Shown: piece by piece, positions 55,439 through 64,000 of the stretch | Layout: each line of letters opens with the position of its first letter | How positions within the stretch are numbered: the first letter of the stretch is position 1 | From: Lantana camara | Taxonomy: Eukaryota; Streptophyta; Magnoliopsida; Lamiales; Verbenaceae | Assembly (NCBI GenBank): GCA_037501455.1 | Contig: CM074863.1 | Location: 13,884,001-13,948,000 of the forward strand | Direction: 5' to 3' | DNA length: 64,000 nt | Notes under the pieces: model-generated | What the model was told of the DNA's origin: nothing | Databases searched by the model: none | What the model saw: only the letters and a program-made list of their open reading frames with translations | Translations under genes and position numbers: made by a program

Positions 55439-58330
55439 ATGGTATTGGAAATCTCGACCATAGTAACTCCCCTTTTTGGCTAATTTCTTATCTAAATTAT
55501 GACGGTTGATGCTAAATGTATGGTTATTTCCCAAACAATCAGGTATCTTTTGTGTTATGGAACAGTAGATGCCTATGTAGATGATTTTGTGATGTATTTT
55601 GAACATTGCTGCCTCGCACTTGATGTGTATAAATGCGTACCTGTTAATTAGTATGCAGCTATTATGTTTGAATATCTGTGTGTGATAAAAATAGCTTGAC
55701 TTTGTTCCAGATATATTTGTGAGATAATCATTCTGCAAGTGAGTGTATGAATTTGAACAGATTTTGGATCCTTACTCTGAAGTATATGTGGAGGGGTAAA
55801 CATGGAAAATGATACCACACAGGATGGGTTCAAAATTCATAGAGTTGGTTAGATAAATTATATTTTTATTAAACTTATTAAGAGCCTGTTTATACCCGTA
55901 CTGCCGTACACGAATCATATCCAAACCAGTTTGAATTATTCTAGTTATTTGGGGTATGTGTGTTAAAAAAAATAAAAACTTTAGTTTTATGATATAATCA
56001 ACAAATTCCCTGTTTTGATCATATGGGGCATGTATTAATAACAATGTCTTGTAACTTTGTACTCATATTTTATCCAAATATTTTGAGATCATATTTTGTA
56101 ATAAATACTATCCAACATTTAGTTCAAAAAAAAAACTCATAAGACAATGGGAGCTTGTACGTTGCAAGTTTCGTCGGTCACTCCCCAATACATGATGTGC
56201 ATAAAATTAAATAAGATGTATATTATAATGTGATTATATATTTAAATGTCAAATTATAAGATCATTTATTGTTTACTAACTTATATATGATTTTTCTTCT
56301 TTTTTTTTTCTTCTTTTTTTTTTTTGCCTAAACTTATATATGAATTTCAACACTATAGTTTATGAACCCTACAGGCTATACGATTGGTGATCATAAATTA
56401 AATTTCGAGGACCTACTAATCAATAGGCAATATTCAATATATGTATACATAATTAATTATATGATTGCACTTCAATGGCCACAACCTTTTTAGCGCCAGA
56501 GTTGCTAAAACTCGTTGACAAATAATATGACATCGAAATCAAATCAATTAAATTTTTCGACCAAAAAAAAATTCAATTAAATTTGATGAGAGCGAAGTAT
56601 AACAATCACCAGCAGACAATTAATATGAAGCTCATTATGAGAGCTAGTTTTTCAGCCAAAAACGTGATTAAATTACTTGTACTGTCGTTCACACGTACAA
56701 ATTTAATAAATATAACACGTCACCTTGTCTGCAAATTATTTGTTCAGAATTAGCAAATTTCATTATTTATTTTACCATGTTTTACGATTAAAAAATATAT
56801 TTTTCAAGATATACAAACCGCGCGAACACAACAATAAAAATTATATTTAAAGTTTGTAAAAACTATGCGCGATATGAAACCCAGATATATTTTAGATTAT
56901 TATCAACACATTGTATTATGTTATACATATTTTGAAAAAATTGACATATTCAGTCATTTTTCTCCAATTGTTGTTCTTTTGTATTTTCAGAAGAGATTAA
57001 ATGTGCATATTTTTAGATATAACAAACTAAAATAGTAACATGCATGGAAAATGAAGGACTAAATTAAATACATCGATCTTAAATTAAACTAATAATAGTA
57101 AAATGAAAATGGGCTAAAATAAAAATAAAAAACCTTATGTGACCCTACAAAGAAGATAACTTTCAAAATTTTGTCATAAATACATAAAAATATTTATATA
57201 AGCTAAAGATTATATTACATCAAGTGTAGCGAATTTCAAGTCAAACTCATTAAAATTTGAAAACAACACTCACAGACTCACAGTTAAAGAGCTGATGGGG
57301 TTGGAAGGGGACAGTGGATGGACAGTGTCGCATTCAATCAAGAATTAGTGAATTACGAAACAAATGGATAAAAAGTGATCCTTCCCACTTGTAAACTTTA
57401 CGACTTTGGATCGGTGCGGAATAATAATAGGAACCTTAAAACACCTTCAATACCACCAACAAAACAATTATAGGACTTACCCTTATTAGATGTAAAGATA
57501 AACAATTAGTAATTGAACATTGTAAAGAAATAGTAGGGGCTGCTTTTACTTTTACCATTTACATTTGGCGATAAGCCAGTTTCCTACTGGATTAGTCATT
57601 AACTAGCTATGTTTGTCAATAATTATCTCTTTCAAATAATACTACTATTAATAATGAAAAATTGCAAATTTGAAACATTAAGTACCCTCAAATTGATATG
57701 TTATGCCACTAAGTGTTGCAGTTGCAACTTAAAGACTCCAAATAGTAAAAAATGACAATTTAAGGATATTTTTTCTTCCAATTTTGAATTGAGGTCGGAT
57801 CAAGTCACGTACAAGGCATAAATCGTCTAAAAATGCAGATGCGGCACAAGATAAATAATCAAAACGTAAAGAAAAAAAAAATTAGGACTAATTTGTGAAA
57901 AAAATTTGATGGAAAAATCGTGGGCATACTTTATTTGGACAAGAGATGAACCGACGAATGAGATTATCGGGTTTTCAAAACATTCACCTGACCACCACCT
58001 TCCAACAGTCATACTTTGATTCTCCATAGGTGACGTTCGACATGGTTGAGATTTTTTTTTCTTTTTTCAAATTGTCTGGTTTTGTTTGTGGTCTAATAAA
58101 CTCTAAATACTATATAAAGAACTTTTGGTTTGGACATGTCAAAAAAATTACAACGTCAACGTTTTCAAATGATGCTTGTCTTGTACGTTACTTGATCCGG
58201 CGTCAATTTAAAATTGGGGAAAAAATTGTCCTTAAATTATCACTTTTCCCCACTTAACACTTAGTGACATGAAGTATTAATTCACATGTAATTATTATTC
58301 CAAATTTATAATTTTATAATAATAATAATA
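55439..58330. other. Intergenic region, 2.9 kb
   Basis: AT-rich with no supported gene. The first few hundred bases are the probable 3' UTR of the upstream gene. Nothing else stands out. Confidence 0.5.
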
Positions 58331-58791
58331 AGGATTAATTTCACGGTCAGGTTAAGTAAAAATTGAAAGGGAAAATCCCTAAACCGTAACAAACATGTCG
58401 AGATCATCGAGAACATACAAGCGGAAGCGTACCTTGATCCATAGCAATCCGTAATCGACCAGCAATCCAAGGTTGAGGTCTTGTAAGCCTGGATACGCCG
58501 TCTATTCGATTCTCTCTGGGATGGGGCAGAAAAGAAGACAAGGAACGTATCTGACTTAGGGACCACAACCCTAATATATAACCAAAGTAGGGCACCTTAA
58601 TTATGGGCCCATCAATCATAATTAAGTGTCCACGGGTTTCTACACATAAAAGACCCAAACTTCAACCAATATTTCTATAAGCCCATATAATTAAATAAAT
58701 CCTAAGTAGATCACTCAATTGGGCTCGTATTATGAGATAGCCTATGTACAATTTATTAAATATGTGAGACCACTAAATAAAAAATCCAACA
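58330..58791 (-). repeat. 3' LTR of Copia D (left edge approximate)
   Basis: On the minus strand it starts TGTTGGATTTTTTATTTAG at 58791, just after the polypurine tract. A CTTTGGTTATATATTAGG promoter-like motif lies near 58580. I could not find the matching CA end, so the left border is a guess. Confidence 0.6.
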
Positions 58792-58792
58792 A

Positions 58793-58803
58793 TCTCCCAC
58801 TTG
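58793..58803 (-). other. Polypurine tract of Copia D
   Basis: The minus strand reads CAAGTGGGAGATTG immediately before the LTR start, like the tract of Copia A. Confidence 0.75.
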
Positions 58804-59262
58804 GTCCACATATGGTTCCAAATAATTGTACATAGTCTTAAACCTTAGTGCGCGCAACCTTATGCTATCTCTACTTTCGAAATATTTCCAAACAATCTGG
58901 TCCATCAATTATGTTATTATAGGATCAAAGCAGCTTTTGTTACACAATTCGTAACTAAACCGAACAGTGGTCACAATACTAACACAATCAATGACATAGA
59001 TCAAAAGTATGGCATGTAGCATGGAAATTACATGTAATGTGATCTTAGTCATGCCTATTTCCAACTGGTCCTACCTTATGACTCAGAGAGTCCCAAAGCA
59101 CTTTCCAACACTTTATGCAAAACCGCAATAGGAAGCAAAAAAAAAAACTTTATTGTCAGAGTATTCAATCAAATAAAACTTTATTTGTCTCATAAAACCT
59201 CAGTCTGTACAGAACATAAAACATGTCAATAAGCAAGATGGAAAAACCACAAATTCACACCA

Positions 59263-60554
59263 CTAAGACATGTCATCTAATTTGATGACACCCATATGAG
59301 TCACATGTTCATGAAACACTTTAGGTGGCAATCCCTTAGTGAGTGGATCTGCTAGCATCGAGTTTGTACTTATATGCTCTATTGACACTTGAAGACTCTG
59401 AACTCTTTCTTTCACAACCAGATACTTAATATCTATATGCTTAGACTTAGATGAACTCCGGTTGTTCTTTGAATATAACTCTGCAACCTTATTATCACAA
59501 TTAATTCTCAACGGCCTTTCAATGTCATTGACAATTTGCCGCCCAGTGATAAAATTTCAGAGCCATATCCCCTAATTCGAACTTCGATAAGTGAGCCTGT
59601 AATCCTTAGTCTTTTGTAGATACCTCATGTCCCTACTAGATATCTGCCTAACATCCCCACTATGTACGCTAAATCCGGACGCGTACACACTTGATCATAC
59701 ATGAGACTCCCTACTGCAGAAGCATAAGGGATTTCCTTCATCTCTTTCTTCTCTAGGTCCATCTTAGGACGTTGGAGCAAATTAAAATTATCACCTTTTG
59801 ACATAGGTGCGTCCCCTGGTGCACAATCCTGTATGCCAAAACGGCTCAGCACCTTATCGATATAAGCCTTTTGCGATAAACCGAGTATACCTTTGAAACG
59901 ATCCCGATGGATCTGTATACCCAGAACATATGAAGCCTCCCCAAGATCTTTCATCTCAAATTTACTTGATAGAAATTTCTTGGTTTCACGCAATAGACTT
60001 ATATCGCTGCTTGCTAGTAGAATATCATCTACGTACAACACCGGGATAATAAATTTGCTCCCACTGACCTTGAGATATATGTATTGGTCAACAGTGTTTT
60101 CCTTAAAACCAAAAGAGGAAATCACCTTATCAAATTTCCGGTACCACTGACGGGATGCCTGCTTTAGACCATAAATGGACTTCTTTAGTTTACATACTAG
60201 GTGCTTTGAATCTTTGGACTCAAAGTTCTCCGGTTGCACCATGTATATAGTTTCTTCAATATCTCCATTAAGAAACGTTGTCTTTACGTCCATTTGATGG
60301 AGCTCTAAATCATAATGAGCTACAAGTGCCATAATGATTCTAAAAGAGTCTTTCGTTGAAACTGGAGAGAAAGTCTCATTAAAATCAATGCCTTCCCTTT
60401 GAGTGAAACCCTTGGCAACAAGACGTGCTTTATATCTTTCGATGTTACCATTCGAATCCCGTTTGGTTTTAAAAATCCATTTACAACCAATTGGTTTTAC
60501 CCCTTGTGGTAACTCGACAAGATCCCAAACGTCATTGTCCATCATAGATTTCAT
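59263..60554 (-). pseudogene. Copia D reverse transcriptase with RNase H core deleted
   Basis: RT is long and clear: VWDLVELPQGVKPIGCKWIF, KARLVAKGFTQREGIDF, DVKTTFLNGDIEETIYM, the catalytic LYVDDILLASSD, and KDLGEASYVLGIQIHRD. It closes at 59625 after DLAYIVGMLGRYLVGT. Text resumes in other frames with RYLQKTKDYRLTYRS, then jumps to WL.NFITGRQIVND and INCDNKVAELYSKN, KHIDIKYLVVKERVQ, ADPLTKGLPP. The middle of RNase H, with most catalytic residues, is missing, so about 200-250 bp was deleted. Confidence 0.88.
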
Positions 60555-60629
60555 CTCTTCATTTATGGCTTTGATCCATTCATTAGAGTTTGAACATAAC
60601 TTTACTTGATTGAAAGATGTAGGATCATC

Positions 60630-62609
60630 TTACAATCCCATATCAAATTCATGTTCATGGAGGTAAACGACATAGTCATCTGAAATCGCTTTCCTCTTTT
60701 CTCTAGTGGACCTCCGTATAGGCACTTCATTTTGAGGTTGCTGTGGTGTATCATTTTGAATAGATGATGGTTCTGGATCTGATTCAGTGGGTCCTAACTC
60801 AATATTTTGAGTCAATGATGGACCCGTAACTGATTCAGTAGGAATCCCAAATGTGATTGTGTTTTCTGGATTTACTTGATTCGCAGGCTGAGGAGTGATA
60901 GGAATATTTATCCAATCATTCTCAGCTGCAACTATAGTGGGAATGTTAACACATTCCTCGTCAAACACAATCTTTCCAATTTGATCCCTCCCACTGTAAT
61001 CAACATCCTCAATGAATTTGACATTTCCCGTTTCGAAAAAGGACTTGTTTGAGGGTTCATAAAACTTAAATCCCCTCGACCTTTCTGAGTAACCTACAAA
61101 GTAGCAGCTAATTGTTCTTGAATCCAATTTTCTTTCGTTAGGCTTATAGGGCCTAGCTTCAGCTGGACATCCCCAGACATGCAAGTGCCTAATACTAGGC
61201 TTCTTGCCTGTCCACAACTCGTATGGGGTTTTGTCTACTACTTTGCTTGGAACTCGATTTAAAATATAAACTGCAGTCTTTAGTGCTTCGCCCCAAAGTG
61301 ATTCTGGTAATGAAGAATGATTAATCATACTTCTCACCATATCCTTAAGAGTTCGGTTTCGTCTCTCAGAAACACCATTTTGGTTTGGACTCCCCGGCAT
61401 GGTGTACTGAGGTACAATCCCGCACTCACTTAAGTATTTGGCGAAGGGTCCTGGACGTTGTTCACCGGATCCGTCATATCTGCCATAATATTCTCCACCA
61501 CGGTCAGATCTGACAGCTTTAATTTTCTTGCCTAGTTGATTCTCAACTTCGGCTTTGAAAGCCTTAAACACGTCCAAAGACTGTGACTTCTCATGAATTA
61601 GGTACAAATATCCATAACGAGAGTAATCATCAATAAAGTTGATAAAGTATCGTTGTCCATTCCAAGAAGCTGTAGGGAATGGACCACAAATATCTGTATG
61701 TATCAACTCTAAAGGTTCTTTACTCCTATTGGCACCTAATTTCCTCATATTTGTTTGTTTTCCCTTTATACATTCTATACAGATTTTAAAGTCTGTAAAA
61801 TCAAGGGAATCAAGAATTCCTTGTGATATAAGCCTCTGTATTCTCTTTTCAGAGATATGTCCTAAACGCTTATGCCACAACATTGATGAATTCTCATTTG
61901 TTAACTTACGTTTAGTACCAAAGTTACTTGAATGCAGATTTTCAATATCAATTGAAGCCTTAGTGTTCAATTTATACAAATTATCAATTAGAGTACCAGT
62001 ACCAATAACATTTGAATTTAAAGAAAAAACACAACTTCCTTTCCCAAATGAACAAGAATATCCAGATTTGTCCAAACAAGAAATAGAAATCAAGTTCCGT
62101 CTAAATGACGGTACAATGAAAGTTTCTTCCAAATTCAAATAAAAACCAGTATCTAAATGAATTCTAAAAACACCAATAGCTTCTACTAAAGCTTTATTGC
62201 CATTCCCCACATAGATGTATCTTTCAGCATCAGTTGGTACTCGGCACCTTAGGCAATCCTGCATTGTGACACTTATGTGAGTAGTTGCACCCGTATCTAT
62301 CCACCAAGTGTCACTAGGTACTAAAGTCAAATTAACTTCTGAACAAACAAAGTTGAGAAGTCTACCTTTCTTTTCACGCCAGGAGGCGTATTTGGGACAA
62401 TCCTTCTTTATGTGATCAGGCTTCTTGCAAAAGTAACAGGAAATAACCGAATTCTGTTTGTTTTGCACCTTAGGTTGGGTTGTTCCAGATTCTGCAGTTT
62501 CCTTATCCTTATTCCTTTTCCTCTTATTGGTGGTAGCCCTAGCCTTAGAAGTCATAGCCAAATGAGCACTTTCAGTCCTATCTTGTTTCAGTCTCTCCTC
62601 TTCTTGCAC
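60630..62609 (-). pseudogene. Copia D gag end, protease and integrase (659 codons open)
   Basis: Continues from gag after an in-frame TGA at 62637. It contains the zinc knuckle [14 protein letters not shown], protease [12 protein letters not shown] with an intact DTGA, pre-integrase [15 protein letters not shown], integrase [61 protein letters not shown], and the RT linker [12 protein letters not shown]. The frame stops at 60630 and RT follows in a separate open stretch. Confidence 0.88.
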
Positions 62610-62636
62610 ACATTGAGCTATAAGCTCATTTAGAGT

Positions 62637-63200
62637 TCATTTCTCCTTTTGAGTATTATAGGAGATTTTAAATGGATTAAATTGTGCAGGAAGTGAGATC
62701 AAGACCAAGTGCACAAGTATGTCATCCGACACCTCAAGCTTTAAGCCCTTAAGTCTTGTCACAAGATTAGACATCTCCATAATGCACTCCCTTATGTTTC
62801 CTTTACCTTTATACCGCATAGAAACCAGCTTACTTAGAGTAGTGCTGGTCTCAACCTTTTCATTAGTTTTGAATCGGTTTGCTATTTGGTCAAGGAAACT
62901 TTTGGCATTTTCTTCATCAGGAATACCACCCCTTATGGCTTCCGGAATTGAGCGCCTCATGATCATCAAACTCATGCGATTTGATCGCTCCCACTTCTCG
63001 TATGCGGATCTCTGTACAGCGGTGCTAGTATCAGTGAGATCCGCAGGGCGATCAAACCTAAATGCATAATCGAGATCCGCACAACCAAGCATAATCATAA
63101 CATGCTCCTTCCATTGTTTGAAATTAGAACCATTGAGTTCAGGGATGTTGTTCAAGTTGGCAGATATGGAAGACACTATAAAAGAAAATAATATGCTCAC
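62637..63200 (-). pseudogene. Copia D gag N-terminal part, probably spliced leader
   Basis: Gag text runs SANLNNIPELNGSNFKQWKE, MIMLGCADLDYAFR, SNRMSLMIMRRSIPEAIRGG and ETSTTLSKLVSMRYKG. Upstream the minus strand has TTTTCTTTTATAG, a plausible splice acceptor near 63176, so the first codons (MSILFSFI) may be intron and gag would be joined to a leader exon outside the window. A single TGA at 62637 interrupts gag before the knuckle. Confidence 0.8.
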
Positions 63201-64000
63201 AATTAATTAAACATTGAAACATGCATATACAAAGATAAAGCCAAATATCAAAATATATATGCACTGGTGGACCCATCTCAAGATACCTAGCACAACATTA
63301 TTATTTAGTCTTTGGACAGAAATAACAATTTGTAAGTGGTACTCTCAAACATAGTCAAGAATATTGATATCAAAAACGGCCTCACAATATGCCTTTCTTT
63401 GGACCGACACATTGTAAGCATGTTAACACCAAATATATCACATATTCATGACTATCATTATCTGGCCAAAACAATCTTCCTTTGGGCCGATTATTTCGCA
63501 TAGATAACAAGAATAACTTAATTAACGAAAATTAATTAAATCTTACCTAATAGAGGTTACTTTGGCAACATATTAGTTCAATCTAATTAATTTTCATAAT
63601 TTACCGAAACATAATTAGATGATCAAATCACTGTTTGTGATATTAAAAAAAACCAGCAACAATTGAATTTTGATTCTCAAAGTTAAGTATGCAACTCAAC
63701 TAAGCAGACAACACCAATAATTTCAAATCCAAAGCATATTAGAATAGGTTTCCGTCGATATATGCATACATATATTCTGCCTGCCTTAAATCAAATTGTC
63801 TAAACCAAAATTCATACTAATTATGTGGCACGTTTAACGACGTAAACCAATAGCATAAAACATTCTTGCAGCCACTGAATCCAGAAACGAACGCAAACAA
63901 CTATGCAATTTCGTGAATTTTTAAATTCACATATTTCCAAAGCATACATATACATGTAAATATACTGCAAGCATGCTAGCACAGAATATGGAGCATGCAA
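63201..64000. other. Probable leader intron or flank of Copia D
   Basis: No frame is supported. If the acceptor near 63176 is used, this may be intron between gag and the 5' LTR of Copia D; no LTR or primer site was recognised before the window ends. Confidence 0.4.

Larger units (their letters stand above)
58330..63200 (-). mobile_element. Copia retrotransposon D, 5' end beyond the window
   Basis: Minus-strand order: gag (63200-62637), zinc knuckle, protease, integrase (62609-60630), RT (60554-59625), partial RNase H (59511-59263), polypurine tract and 3' LTR left of 58791. The 5' LTR and primer site were not found up to 64000 and probably lie outside. Pol wording resembles Copia A more than B/C. 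It carries nonsense codons and an internal deletion, so it is dead. Confidence 0.88.

Noticed and set aside
58306..58658. Two short minus-strand frames
   Set aside because: They lie inside the 3' LTR of Copia D and show no protein family.

Overview
This window looks like nuclear DNA of a dicotyledonous plant. It has AT-rich intergenic sequence, genes split by GT-AG introns, plant-restricted families (DUF247, a plant matrixin, the immunophilin PASTICCINO1) and many plant transposable elements. I cannot fix the species from sequence alone.

Layout, left to right. 1-6383: the 3' half of a plus-strand Copia retrotransposon with a 2.05-kb LTR. It sits inside the integrase gene of an older minus-strand Copia element that has a 199-bp LTR. 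8111-9442 and 20051-21346: two minus-strand DUF247 paralogues. Between them (about 10.2-18.8 kb) lies an integrated minus-strand caulimovirid-like pararetrovirus. Its large frames are in the order coat protein, movement protein, protease/RT/RNase H, and a last frame in the transactivator position. Eight or more small frames lie upstream of the coat protein, and there is a recognisable promoter and poly(A) region. Only one clear break (in pol) was found, so it is unusually well preserved. 23000-23972: a non-autonomous element with long terminal inverted repeats. 24154-24414 and 27832-28056: two small paralogous genes of an unrecognised plant family.

29.7-36.5 kb: a decayed Mutator-like element with a perfect 9-bp target duplication. 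It is followed by tandem 1.65-kb units, each carrying the same terminal repeat and a 5'-truncated, intron-containing membrane-protein gene fragment. 38567-43735: a complete but decayed minus-strand Copia element with 185-bp LTRs, a perfect PBS and an AAATT target duplication.

45340-46464: an intact single-exon matrix metalloproteinase gene. 47434-52586: a PAS1 gene whose 20 coding exons can be placed by splice sites and homology (632 residues); two of its introns use GC donors. Its 5' side carries three small inverted-repeat elements (52.97-54.01 kb). 54998-55438: a short gene with a Myb/SANT-like C-terminal flavour. 58.3-63.2 kb onward: another minus-strand Copia element, broken by a nonsense codon and a deletion in RNase H.

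The host genes (two DUF247, two small proteins, the metalloproteinase, PAS1 and the Myb/SANT-like gene) form no obvious pathway. They are islands in repeat-rich DNA. The most unusual content is the pararetrovirus: its second retropepsin-like domain, its chain of small overlapping frames and its two candidate primer-binding sites.
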